A stretch of 64,000 nt of DNA from Bacteroidota bacterium (GCA_019638705.1 JAHBTI010000003.1:154138-218137), one strand, 5' to 3'; shown: positions 26,582-34,938, counted from the first letter of the stretch. Numbers and translations are program-made. The notes: generated by a model not told the origin, from the letters alone.

Positions 26582-26719
26582 AAATATTATTTGAGAAAAG
26601 TAGAAGAAGGCAAAAACAAAATGAGTATATTAAATGCTGTGAGAAATAAAATCATTCATCGTATTTTTGCCTTAATCGAGAAACAAACTGTTTACCAAAA
26701 TAATTTGTTAGTGTCATAG
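26582..26719 (+). pseudogene. C-terminal remnant of an IS110-type transposase
   Basis: The frame reads KYYLRKVEEGKNKM, then SILNAVRNKIIHRIFALIEK and a stop at 26717-26719. The EGKNKM-x-(I/V)LNAVR-x-K-x(3)-RIFA pattern is what I recall from the C-terminus of IS110/IS116-family transposases (Transposase_20). An in-frame TGA at 26579-26581 cuts it off, and no upstream catalytic DEDD domain is seen. The rest of the 450-bp gap (26377-26826) holds no other gene; a fragment CGCAATGACG at 26727-26736 recalls the repeat at 56576. Confidence 0.55.
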
Positions 26720-26826
26720 AAGTCGCAATGACGAAAATACCCCCCTAAACGGTTAGTAAAAACTTGTAATATTTAATATGAAAGCAGTTTTATAAATCTG
26801 TACATTTACTCTGCGATTTTTTAGCC

Positions 26827-27477
26827 ATGCGTTTAAAGCGTAAAATTCCTGTTTTTATTTTTGGGGTCTCTATCGGACTTGTTGTGGGCATTGGATTTTT
26901 TGTATTCAAATTCAATGATATGTTTAATAAAATAAAAGATTCTGCCAAAGAACACATCACCATTATTCAGCAGCCTGTGAAAACCATAAACATTGGCGAA
27001 GAAGACAAAGTAAAGAAACAAGACAAAGAGCGATTTAAAGTCAATCTTGAAAAAAACCAAAAAGTAGATTATCGCGAAGTGGACAGCCTCACCGCTTTGA
27101 AAGAGGACATGAACATTAAAGTGGCAACCGATGAATTATTGTCAGTTAAAAATATTAAAGTCATAAAAATCGGCGACAATTTTTCAGGTTCAGATAAAGA
27201 TTCGTTGATTGCAGATTTAGCTAATGTTAATGAAAGTGCTTCTGATTTATATGTGCTTGAATTTTGGAAAACGCCGCTTAACACAAAAGGTTATCGCTTT
27301 TCAAAAAACAGAATTATGCTTTACGGCTTTGTTGATTTTAACGATGTGGTCTTGTATCAACTAAACAACGTTTATTATATAAAAGCAAGCAATCAGGTTT
27401 ACAAACTTAGTTATGGCGGCGAGTTTAAGCCACTGGAGCGCGTTTCGGACAGCGAACTTATTGCCAAACTCAGCTAA
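26827..27477 (+). CDS. Hypothetical membrane-anchored protein
   Basis: 216 residues. A single N-terminal membrane segment (about residues 8-28, VFIFGVSIGLVVGIGFFVF) without a cleavage site suggests an inner-membrane anchor with the rest outside. The central part is highly charged (GEEDKVKKQDKERFKV) and the C-terminal 90 residues form a compact beta-rich domain (LYVLEFWKTPLNTKGYRF ... RIMLYGF ... VYYIKASNQVYKLSYGG). I do not recognise a named domain. It lies 5 nt upstream of dapF and is probably in the same transcript, a context that suggests, but does not prove, a link to cell-wall or envelope work. Confidence 0.75.
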   Translation: MRLKRKIPVFIFGVSIGLVVGIGFFVFKFNDMFNKIKDSAKEHITIIQQPVKTINIGEEDKVKKQDKERFKVNLEKNQKVDYREVDSLTALKEDMNIKVATDELLSVKNIKVIKIGDNFSGSDKDSLIADLANVNESASDLYVLEFWKTPLNTKGYRFSKNRIMLYGFVDFNDVVLYQLNNVYYIKASNQVYKLSYGGEFKPLERVSDSELIAKLS

Positions 27478-27482
27478 ATTTT

Positions 27483-28268
27483 ATGCAAATTACTTTTTAC
27501 AAGTACCAAGGTACGGGCAACGATTTTATTTTAATTGATAACCGAAACAATTCTGTTTCGCTTACACAGGAACAGGTATTACAACTTTGCAACCGTCGTT
27601 TTGGCATTGGTGCAGACGGTTTAATTTTATTGGAAAACGCCACAGGTTTTGATTTTAACATGGTGTATTATAACAGCGACGGCAACAAAAGTACCATGTG
27701 CGGAAACGGCGGGCGTTGCATTACAGCCTTTGCAAAACACCTTGGCATAATTACGGACAAAGCAAATTTTTTGGCTGCCGACGGTGCGCACGAAGCTTTG
27801 ATTGACGACAACGAAACGGTGTCGTTAAAAATGAACGATGTAAAAACTATTGAAATGGGCGAAGATTATTTTTTTTTAAACACAGGCTCACCGCACTATG
27901 TAAAGCAGGTACAAAACTTGCAGCAATACAATGTGTTTGCCGAAGGAAAAAAAATAAGAAACAGCGAACGGTTTAAAGAAGAAGGCACAAACGTAAACTT
28001 TATTGAAAAAAATGATGATGATACTTTGTTTGTGCGTACTTATGAGCGCGGTGTGGAAGACGAAACGTTTTCCTGCGGAACAGGCGTAACCGCTTCGGCT
28101 TTGGTAGCGGCAGTTTTGGGTTTCAGCACCGAAAAAAATAAATGCAGCATAAAAACGCTCGGCGGAAACTTGGAAGTGAGTTTTGACAAAGTGCTGGAAC
28201 ATAATTTTTACAACGTTTGGCTGAAAGGTTCAGCCACGTTGGTTTACAGGGGTACGGTTGAACTGTGA
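27483..28268 (+). CDS. dapF: Diaminopimelate epimerase
   Basis: It interconverts LL- and meso-diaminopimelate in lysine and peptidoglycan synthesis, using a two-cysteine racemase mechanism without PLP. Both catalytic cysteines are present, C73 in MCGNGGRC and C198 in FSCGTGVTAS. Other marks are YQGTGNDFILIDN at the N-terminus, GIGADGLI, and NTGSPHYV. Length 261 is typical. It is preceded by the anchored hypothetical protein and followed by an overlapping small gene that starts at a GTG within the dapF stop region. Confidence 0.96.
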   Translation: MQITFYKYQGTGNDFILIDNRNNSVSLTQEQVLQLCNRRFGIGADGLILLENATGFDFNMVYYNSDGNKSTMCGNGGRCITAFAKHLGIITDKANFLAADGAHEALIDDNETVSLKMNDVKTIEMGEDYFFLNTGSPHYVKQVQNLQQYNVFAEGKKIRNSERFKEEGTNVNFIEKNDDDTLFVRTYERGVEDETFSCGTGVTASALVAAVLGFSTEKNKCSIKTLGGNLEVSFDKVLEHNFYNVWLKGSATLVYRGTVEL

Positions 28269-28801
28269 TACAAGAATATTTGCATATTGAATTAAACCCT
28301 GTTTCGTTTCAGGAAACGGATTTAAAAAAAGGAACTTGGCTGGCTTTACTTTACGCAAGGCGCATTCCACCGCACATTGGCTTAATTATAAACGGCAGTT
28401 ACAATTCGCTCAACATAAAAGGACAAGAGTTAAATGTTTCAACAGAGGCTTTATTAAAATTAATTTCGCAGCGCAACATTGAAACAACATTTATAAAAAT
28501 TGCTGCACACCCCGTATTTAGTGGCGATTATCAGTTAAACGTTTTTCAGGAATGTGTAAAACAATTTCAGTCGGTAGAAAAAAACGCAACGTGTTTGTTT
28601 CCTGTAAAATTATTTTTTCGGGAATTTTATGCGTTACAGTTAAACCAAGAAGAACTGTTGTTTGATTTTTTAGTGCGTTTACACAACAATCATTTTCTTG
28701 AATGGTTTACCACACAAAATTTTTCTTCTCAACGTTTGGAAATTCCGTTTTACACCAAAGAGGAATTGCAACGCAGAATAGAGCAGGAGCGAGGCAATTA
28801 A
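28265..28801 (+). CDS. Conserved hypothetical protein coupled to dapF
   Basis: 178 residues beginning at a GTG whose last two bases are part of the dapF TGA (GTGA overlap), a clear case of translational coupling. It has no signal peptide or membrane helix. The N-terminal half is a beta-rich region with PPHIGLIINGSYNSL and the C-terminal half is helical, ending in KEELQRRIEQERGN. I do not recognise a domain. The tight coupling hints at a role connected with diaminopimelate or wall metabolism, but nothing in the sequence proves that. Its stop overlaps the convergent ABC gene stop by 4 nt. Confidence 0.75.
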   Translation: MIQEYLHIELNPVSFQETDLKKGTWLALLYARRIPPHIGLIINGSYNSLNIKGQELNVSTEALLKLISQRNIETTFIKIAAHPVFSGDYQLNVFQECVKQFQSVEKNATCLFPVKLFFREFYALQLNQEELLFDFLVRLHNNHFLEWFTTQNFSSQRLEIPFYTKEELQRRIEQERGN

Positions 28802-30537
28802 TGACTTTGCAAATTGTTCAGCTCAAAGTAATTTTTCTTTAAGGCAAGCAAGTCCTCGTGTGTACCCACTTCGGCAATTTCACCGTCTTTCAGGTATAAA
28901 ATTAAATCTGCCTTTTTAATGCTTGAAATGCGATGACTGATAATCAGGCTTGTTTTGCTTTGCATTTCGGTTTTTAAGTTGGACAGAATAAGTTCTTCGG
29001 TTTCGCTGTCCACGGCACTTAAACAGTCGTCAAACATTAAAATTTTCGGCTTGTTTATAATTGCGCGGGCAATGGAAATACGTTGTTTTTGTCCGCCACT
29101 CAGCGTTACACCACGCTCGCCCACCATGGTTTCAAATTTTTCTTGAAAACGCATAATGTTATCGTAAACGCCTGCCTGTTTGGCTGCGTTTTCAATGTCT
29201 GAAAAATTTGCTTTTCCTTCGGGGCTGCCAAACGAAATGTTATTGGCAACCGTGTCGCTGAACAAAAAAACTTCCTGAGGAACAACCCCACAATTTTTCC
29301 TCAATAAATGCAAATTGTGTGTGCTGATGTTTTTTCCGTCAATTAAAATTTCGCCGTCCGTAACATCGTATTGCCGTGTGAGCAGGGTAATAATGCTTGA
29401 TTTTCCGCTGCCTACTTGCCCCGTAATGCCAAGCGTTTGCCCTTGTTTCAGTTTAAATGAGATGTTTTTTAATGCTGTAATATTGTTTTCGGGATAAGTA
29501 AAACTCACGTTTTTAAATTCAATTTCACCTTTAATGTCATAAACATGGTGATTGTTATTTTTAATCAAAGGTTCGTGTTTCAAAAATTCGTTAATGCGTT
29601 CCTGCGAAGCCGAAGCGCGCTGTATTAACGAAATTACCCAACCCAAACTTGCAAAGGGCCACATTAAACGAAACACATACAAAATAAATTCGGTAATGTT
29701 ACCCGGTTCAATTTTGTTTTCAATGGCAAGTTTTCCGCCGAGCCAAACAACAATCAGCACACTCAAACCAACCATTAAGCCCATAACGGGCGCAAAAAAT
29801 GCTTCAATGTTCGCGAGCTTTAACGATGTTTTTTTGTAAACCTCGCCTTTGTTTTGCATTTCGCCGTTAAAATAATTTTCGCGCGCGTATGCTTTAATTA
29901 CACGAATGGCACTGAATGTTTCCTGCGCTTGCGTTGTTAAGTTGCTCAATTCTTCCTGAACTTTTGTGCTTTGTTTGGAGATTAAATCCGACACTTTGTA
30001 CATAATGAAAGACAAAATCGGTAAAGGAAAAAATACCCAAAGCGTGAGTGTAACATTTACTTTCAGCATAAAAATTAAAATGGTGATTGTAGTTACAATC
30101 GTATTTGTAATGTACATGAGTGCCGGACCTGTGTACATACGCACTCTGCCAACATCTTCGCTGATGCGGTTCATTAAATCGCCGGTGGTGTTTTGTTTAA
30201 AAAAACGGCTGTCTAATTGTTGGTATTGGGCATAAATTTCATTTTTTTGGTCGTACTCAATGTGGCGGCTCATCACAATAATGGTTTGCCGCATTAAAAA
30301 CATAAACAAACCGCTGATTAACGCCAAACCGATAATGATAAGTCCGTAGTGTATAAACTCGTTGGTTTCCGCATTTTGGTTTTTTCCAATGATGTCTAAA
30401 ATTTTGTTTGTGCCCTCGCGCACAACCACGCCCTGATATGTGCCGAAAATGGTAGAAAGAGAAACAAACAGCAATCCGCTGAGGAAATGCCATTTGTATT
30501 TTATAAAATAATGATTTAAAACTTTGAGGTGTTTCAC
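28798..30537 (-). CDS. ABC exporter, MsbA/MdlB-like (fused permease and ATPase)
   Basis: Six membrane helices (about residues 1-310) precede a nucleotide-binding domain with Walker A GQVGSGKSS, a Q-loop at VPQEVFLFSDT, signature LSGGQKQR, Walker B LMFDD and the H-loop ISHR. The residue after the Walker B aspartate, normally the catalytic glutamate, is Asp (FDDCLSAVD). This pattern occurs in MdlA/MdlB-type and heterodimeric exporters. No second half-transporter gene is next to it, so it either works as a homodimer with Asp or pairs with a distant gene. The substrate is not evident; lipid or drug export is the family norm. Its start lies about 60 bp from the clpC terminator. Confidence 0.9.
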   Translation of the reverse strand: MKHLKVLNHYFIKYKWHFLSGLLFVSLSTIFGTYQGVVVREGTNKILDIIGKNQNAETNEFIHYGLIIIGLALISGLFMFLMRQTIIVMSRHIEYDQKNEIYAQYQQLDSRFFKQNTTGDLMNRISEDVGRVRMYTGPALMYITNTIVTTITILIFMLKVNVTLTLWVFFPLPILSFIMYKVSDLISKQSTKVQEELSNLTTQAQETFSAIRVIKAYARENYFNGEMQNKGEVYKKTSLKLANIEAFFAPVMGLMVGLSVLIVVWLGGKLAIENKIEPGNITEFILYVFRLMWPFASLGWVISLIQRASASQERINEFLKHEPLIKNNNHHVYDIKGEIEFKNVSFTYPENNITALKNISFKLKQGQTLGITGQVGSGKSSIITLLTRQYDVTDGEILIDGKNISTHNLHLLRKNCGVVPQEVFLFSDTVANNISFGSPEGKANFSDIENAAKQAGVYDNIMRFQEKFETMVGERGVTLSGGQKQRISIARAIINKPKILMFDDCLSAVDSETEELILSNLKTEMQSKTSLIISHRISSIKKADLILYLKDGEIAEVGTHEDLLALKKNYFELNNLQSH

Positions 30538-30595
30538 GGGCGCGAAATTAGAAATTTAAACACATAGAATTGGATATTACAGACAGACAAAAAAC

Positions 30596-30634
30596 AAAAA
30601 TCCCGCAAGTGTTTTAACATCGCGGGATTTTTTT
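30596..30634 (-). terminator. Terminator after clpC
   Basis: AATCCCGC / GCGGGATT stem with A- and T-rich flanks on both sides, 4 nt after the clpC stop. A nearby AAACACATAG (30558-30567) is a remnant of the CACATAG repeat. Confidence 0.82.
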
Positions 30635-30637
30635 AAT

Positions 30638-33205
30638 TTATTCACCTTCTTTGTCTTCTTTTTCTTTATCCTCTTTCTTGCTTTTTTTGGCTTTTGCCTT
30701 GCGCGAATGGACTACAATTTCGTCTTTTTCTTTGTTGTAATCCACTTCCAGTTCATCGCCTTCGCTTAATCCGCTTTTTATGATTTCCTCTGCCATTGGG
30801 TCTTCTAAGTATTTCTGAATGGCACGTTTCAAAGGTCGTGCGCCGTAATTAACATCATACCCTTTTTCCACAATGTAATCTTTGGCAACATCGGTAATTT
30901 TAATCACAAAGCCCAAGCCGTTTACACGCCCAAACAAACCTGCCAGTTCAATGTCAATAATTTTGTGAATGTCTTCTTTGCTTAAAGAGTTAAACATTAT
31001 CACATCATCAATACGGTTTAAAAATTCAGGCGCAAAGGCTTTTTTCAATGCGCTTTCAATCACACCTTTTGCGGCTTCGTCTTCGTGCTCTTTGCGCGTT
31101 TGCGTGCCGAAACCAACACCTGTACCAAAATCTTTCAACTGGCGTGCGCCAATGTTAGAGGTCATAATAATAATGGTGTTTTTGAAATCAATTTTCCTAC
31201 CCAAACTGTCGGTGAGCAAACCGTCGTCTAACACCTGCAACAGCATATTAAACACATCGGGGTGTGCTTTTTCAATTTCGTCCAACAACACAACCGAATA
31301 CGGACGGCGACGAACTTTTTCCGTTAATTGTCCGCCTTCCTCATAGCCCACATAACCCGGAGGTGCGCCAATCAAGCGGGTGGTCGCAAATTTTTCCATG
31401 TATTCGCTCATGTCAATGCGGATAAGCGCATCGTCGCTGTCAAATAAATGACGCGCCAAAACCTTTGCTAATTGTGTTTTTCCAACACCTGTCGGACCTA
31501 ATAAAATAAACGAACCAATTGGTTTGTTCGGGTCTTTTAATCCCGCACGGTTACGCTGAATGGCTTTTACCACCTTTAACAAAGCAGGGTCTTGACCAAT
31601 CACTTTGCCTTTCAGCAGGTCGTACATTTTCACCAATTTCTCGCTTTCGTTTTGGTTTACACGTTGCACGGGCACGCCACTCATCATGCTCACCACTTCG
31701 GCTACGTTATCTTCGGTAACGGTAACGCGGTTTTGCTTGGTTTCTTCTTCCCACGCTTTTTTAGCTGCTTCCAACTGCGCGTGTAATTGTTTTTCGGTGT
31801 CGCGCAAGCGGGCAGCTTCTTCATATTTTTGGCTGCGCACCACTTGATTTTTTTGCTCTTTTATCTCTTCAATTTTTGCTTCAATGTCCACAATGTTTTT
31901 TGGAACATTAATGTTGGTAATGTGAACGCGCGAACCTGCCTCATCTAAAGCATCAATGGCTTTGTCTGGCAAATGGCGGTCGGTAATGTAACGCGCCGTG
32001 AGCATAACACAGGCTTTAATGGCTTCATCGGTGTAAGTTACGTTGTGATGTTCTTCGTATTTACTTTTAATGTTATTTAAAATCTGCAAGGTTTCGTCGG
32101 GTGTTGCAGGCTCAATAATTACTTTTTGAAAACGGCGTTCCAACGCTCCGTCTTTTTCAATGTACTGACGGTATTCATCTAAAGTAGTTGCACCAATACA
32201 TTGAATTTCGCCGCGCGCCAAAGCAGGTTTAAACATATTGCTGGCATCTAAACTTCCGCTTGCACCGCCTGCGCCAATAATGGTGTGAATTTCGTCAATG
32301 AACAAAATTACATCGGGCGATTTTTCCAATTCGTTCATCACGGCTTTCATGCGTTCTTCAAACTGTCCGCGATATTTTGTGCCCGCCACCAAACTTGCCA
32401 AATCTAACGTAACCACACGTTTGCCGAACAACACGCGCGACACCTTGCGTTGCACAATGCGCAACGCCAAACCTTCTGCCACGCTTGATTTACCAACGCC
32501 CGGCTCGCCAATTAAAATCGGGTTGTTCTTTTTGCGGCGCGATAAAATTTGCGACACGCGCTCAATTTCTTTCTCGCGACCAACAACAGGGTCAAGTTTT
32601 CCGTCTTCTGCCATTTTAGTCAGGTCGCGACCAAAATTATCTAACACAGGCGTTTTTGATTTGTTTTCGCCTTGCTTTTTAGGTGCGCCGCCCATGCCGC
32701 CAAAGTTGGCTTCGTCCGTATCATCGTCATCGCTGCCCGCCGTTGAGTTTTCAATGCGCACAGGATTTTCTAAAAACGCTTCTAATTCGGCGCGGGCTGC
32801 CGTATAGTCCACACCATATTTTAAAAGCATTTTGGTAATGACATTATCGTTGTCTTTCAAAATACAAAGCAACAAATGCTCTGTGCCAATTTGAATGGAC
32901 TTAAACGTTTTTGCTTCTAAATAAGTAAGTTTTAAAGTTTTTTCGGCTTGCTTTACCAAGGGTATGTTTGCCAAATTGTTTGTTTTGCGAAGCCCCGGTG
33001 TGAGGCTGTGCTCAACCGTTCTGCGAAGTTCGGCGGTGTTTACGCCAAGTTTTTTTAATAAGCGCATACCCACGCCGTCGCCGTCTCTAATCATACCCAA
33101 CATTAAATGTTCTATGCCTATAAAGTCGTGCCCGAGTCTTAATGCTTCTTCACGACTGTAAGTAATGACATCTTTTACTCTAGGCGAAAATTTTGCTTCC
33201 ATCAT
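30638..33205 (-). CDS. clpC: ATP-dependent Clp protease ATP-binding subunit ClpC
   Basis: An Hsp100 unfoldase that feeds ClpP. Two Clp N-terminal repeats (1-145: SREEALRLGHDFIGIEHLMLG and GTEHLLLCILKD) come first. AAA-1 has GEPGVGKSS and the RRKKNNP loop. A UVR-type coiled region (EEAARLRDTEKQ) marks the ClpC rather than ClpB type, and AAA-2 has GPTGVGKTQLAK, IDMSEYME and TSNIGARQ. The C-terminus is a Lys/Glu-rich tail. Two ATGs in a row (MMEAKF) make the start at 33205 or one codon later equally plausible. It stands alone with its own promoter and terminator. At 855 residues it matches the family. Confidence 0.96.
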   Translation of the reverse strand: MMEAKFSPRVKDVITYSREEALRLGHDFIGIEHLMLGMIRDGDGVGMRLLKKLGVNTAELRRTVEHSLTPGLRKTNNLANIPLVKQAEKTLKLTYLEAKTFKSIQIGTEHLLLCILKDNDNVITKMLLKYGVDYTAARAELEAFLENPVRIENSTAGSDDDDTDEANFGGMGGAPKKQGENKSKTPVLDNFGRDLTKMAEDGKLDPVVGREKEIERVSQILSRRKKNNPILIGEPGVGKSSVAEGLALRIVQRKVSRVLFGKRVVTLDLASLVAGTKYRGQFEERMKAVMNELEKSPDVILFIDEIHTIIGAGGASGSLDASNMFKPALARGEIQCIGATTLDEYRQYIEKDGALERRFQKVIIEPATPDETLQILNNIKSKYEEHHNVTYTDEAIKACVMLTARYITDRHLPDKAIDALDEAGSRVHITNINVPKNIVDIEAKIEEIKEQKNQVVRSQKYEEAARLRDTEKQLHAQLEAAKKAWEEETKQNRVTVTEDNVAEVVSMMSGVPVQRVNQNESEKLVKMYDLLKGKVIGQDPALLKVVKAIQRNRAGLKDPNKPIGSFILLGPTGVGKTQLAKVLARHLFDSDDALIRIDMSEYMEKFATTRLIGAPPGYVGYEEGGQLTEKVRRRPYSVVLLDEIEKAHPDVFNMLLQVLDDGLLTDSLGRKIDFKNTIIIMTSNIGARQLKDFGTGVGFGTQTRKEHEDEAAKGVIESALKKAFAPEFLNRIDDVIMFNSLSKEDIHKIIDIELAGLFGRVNGLGFVIKITDVAKDYIVEKGYDVNYGARPLKRAIQKYLEDPMAEEIIKSGLSEGDELEVDYNKEKDEIVVHSRKAKAKKSKKEDKEKEDKEGE

Positions 33206-33256
33206 AAAATAGTTCCTTTTTTTGATTTGGTTAAATTACATAATTAGTGCCAAACC

Positions 33257-33264
33257 CAAAAGTA
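33257..33264 (-). promoter_or_regulatory. Possible -7 element of clpC
   Basis: TACTTTTG on the minus strand is a full match to TAnnTTTG, about 52 nt upstream of the clpC start. No CtsR-like operator was seen. Confidence 0.4.
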
Positions 33265-33545
33265 GTTTCAAACCTGCCGAAAGCGACAGAGGAAAAATTG
33301 ATTTTTTAACAAAAAAACTGTTCATAAATTTAATTGTACCGCCCTCAATTTTATGGGCTTGCGCGGGGTTTTGAGTGATTTGTTTTTTGAAAAAAGTGAG
33401 ATTGGCTTGAAACTGACAAATGGGCAGGAAGTTGTATAAATGAGTTTGGTTTTGTAGGTTTGGGATTGTGTATGTACAAATTTAAGTTAGCAGCAACGTT
33501 GAACGACCCACTATACATAATACTCCATTTTATAAATAAAGCATA
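33265..33545. other. Intergenic region between clpC and the Imm26-like gene
   Basis: About 280 bp beyond the clpC promoter. It is A+T-rich with G-rich tracts (TTTGTAGGTTTGGGATTG) and has no coding frame, terminator hairpin or repeat shared with the rest of the window. A GTTGAAC word near 33501 looks like half of an integron core site but has no partner. Confidence 0.5.
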
Positions 33546-34607
33546 ATGAAAAAAGCAAAAAAGAACACATACAAAGCAGGTGATATTTTCGCCATTCAAA
33601 TTGAAAACGGACAATACGTTTTTGGACGTATTTTATTAGACATACCCCGACAATGTATTGAACCAAACCTTGTCGCTGACGACAATCCGTTAAGAATGAT
33701 GAAATGTCTTGTGCTGGAAGGATATAACCTTTTAAAAGATGAACCCGTTTTTGAAGATGCTCCCGTTATAATAAACGGCTACTTAGCTTACGATTCCGCT
33801 TTTGTTGATGGTGTATTCAAAATTGTGGGGCATAAAGCAGTTAATCCAAAAGAAGTTGAATTTCCGGGATATTTTGATATTAATCTATTTGGTGAAGTGA
33901 CATTTGAACGAGGTGAGATTAGCATACCGCTCAACATATCAGAAGATGAGGCAGACTCTTTTGAGTTATTTGGCGGAATTCATTTTTCAGAAGCTTTTGA
34001 TACCGTAATACTGACCTTGATGGGAAGAACTGATTTGGTTCAGGAGAAAGCCGAACTGAAATATTCCGATATTCGCTTTAACTCTGCTGAAAAACAAGAG
34101 CAAATTTATAACATCGTTGGAAAAGAAATGTCTTTGCCGTACTATGAATTGGCACTGAGGAAAGGAATTTATACTGCCCGTTTTTTTGGTGAAAATAGTA
34201 CGAACACAACACCTCTTGAAGTTAAATCCGGCAAAAGTCGTTTGCTGGAAAACACTATGTGGACATTTAACGGTGAGGAATACAAGTCTATAGAGCTGTT
34301 TGAAAAATCACTAAAAGATTATAACGAACAATTCGGAAATGAATTTTCAAATAAAAAAACAGACCTTTCTGAAATTATTATTCTGCTTGAGTATATTGAT
34401 GAAAAGGGTAGAGATAAAGAATTGAAATTTAATGTAAAGCCTGACAACGGAGAATACTTTACAGAAGTTGAATTGCTGTATAAAATCAATAATAAGGTAA
34501 CAAAAAAATTAGCTGATTTAGACAAACACTTTTTTGAAGGTTTAAGTTTATTGCAAAAAGCGGAAAAAGAGAAACCTACACTATACGCATTAAATCTTGG
34601 TAGTTAA
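33546..34607 (+). CDS. Imm26-like immunity-type protein
   Basis: 353 residues, soluble. The N-terminus (AGDIFAIQIENGQYVFGRILLD) fits the Imm26 family, a group of predicted immunity proteins of polymorphic toxin systems with a split barrel-like domain. The middle region (about 130-240) is beta-rich and unassigned. The C-terminal 100 residues (LLYKINNKVTKKL ... DKHFFEGLSLLQ ... YALNLGS) resemble blocks seen in other bacterial immunity-like proteins, so the gene may be a fusion of two immunity-type domains. No toxin gene (Rhs, YD-repeat, LXG or nuclease tail) lies next to it, so it is an orphan. The A+T content is higher than in the core neighbours, consistent with transfer. Confidence 0.6.
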   Translation: MKKAKKNTYKAGDIFAIQIENGQYVFGRILLDIPRQCIEPNLVADDNPLRMMKCLVLEGYNLLKDEPVFEDAPVIINGYLAYDSAFVDGVFKIVGHKAVNPKEVEFPGYFDINLFGEVTFERGEISIPLNISEDEADSFELFGGIHFSEAFDTVILTLMGRTDLVQEKAELKYSDIRFNSAEKQEQIYNIVGKEMSLPYYELALRKGIYTARFFGENSTNTTPLEVKSGKSRLLENTMWTFNGEEYKSIELFEKSLKDYNEQFGNEFSNKKTDLSEIIILLEYIDEKGRDKELKFNVKPDNGEYFTEVELLYKINNKVTKKLADLDKHFFEGLSLLQKAEKEKPTLYALNLGS

Positions 34608-34620
34608 AAGGGCACAACGC

Positions 34621-34652
34621 AGATTTGACAAATTTTAAAATTTGTCAAATCT
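34621..34652. repeat. Perfect 32-bp palindrome
   Basis: AGATTTGACAAATTTT is followed directly by its exact reverse complement, 14 bp after the Imm26-like stop. It has no T tail, so it is not a standard terminator. Related to 20702-20732. Confidence 0.8.
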
Positions 34653-34741
34653 TTTGCAAAACAAAACTGCCTTCCTGCAATATTTTCTTAAAATAAAATT
34701 TAAACAGGCTCTTTAGAATATTAAGAGTAAAAATTAAGTTA

Positions 34742-34749
34742 TACCTTTG
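34742..34749 (+). promoter_or_regulatory. -7 element of the candidate small RNA
   Basis: TACCTTTG is a full TAnnTTTG match and ends 2 nt before the first base of the predicted outer stem. The -33 region has only TTTAG at 34712-34716. Confidence 0.5.
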
Positions 34750-34751
34750 CA

Positions 34752-34938
34752 GGCAGAGAAAACGTAAAAAATGTTCTTGAATTATATTGCATACAATTAC
34801 CTTTATAAGTTGTCGGGTATGGCAACTGTGTTTTGTATGCACATAATCATTGCCAGCACATCTTTGTGGTTTATTCACCAAAAAATCTTTGTAGCCTAAG
34901 CCCCTGTTTTAATTCTAAAAAAAACAGGGGATATTTTT
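34752..34938 (+). ncRNA. Candidate structured small RNA, possibly 6S-like
   Basis: About 185 nt between a -7 box and an intrinsic terminator. The body folds as one long irregular hairpin. The outer stem is AGGC (34751-34754) with GCCT (34894-34897). The middle stem is TGA-A-TTAT (34778-34785) with ATAATCA (34843-34849), continued by GCATACAA (34789-34796) with TTGTATGC (34833-34840). The apical stem is AGTTG (34808-34812) with CAACT (34823-34827). A side hairpin TGGT-TTATTC-ACCA (34867-34880) interrupts the 3' arm. A single long hairpin with internal bubbles, the size and the separate promoter and terminator are like 6S RNA, which inhibits the housekeeping RNA polymerase holoenzyme. I cannot match it to a family by sequence. 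A 42-codon frame (34771-34899) lies inside. Confidence 0.5.
34901..34938 (+). terminator. Terminator of the candidate small RNA
   Basis: CCCCTGTTTT (34901-34910) / AAAACAGGGG (34921-34930), perfect 10-bp stem, then ATATTTTT. The remaining 130 bp to the next gene show nothing further. Confidence 0.85.

Noticed and set aside
26621..26719. Short independent gene starting at the ATG at 26621
   Set aside because: The sequence continues upstream in frame as transposase-like residues to a stop, so it is a fragment of a broken gene.
32298..32807. 169-codon plus-strand frame
   Set aside because: Antisense to the first AAA domain of clpC; no recognisable protein features.
33490..33515. GTTGAAC word resembling an integron attC core before the Imm26-like gene
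   Set aside because: No matching inverse core (RYYYAAC) within 150 bp and no integrase; a chance 7-mer match.
34771..34899. 42-codon frame with a hydrophobic stretch
   Set aside because: It lies wholly within the predicted hairpin RNA, has no ribosome-binding site and ends at the terminator stem; the RNA reading explains the bases better, though a small protein is not excluded.
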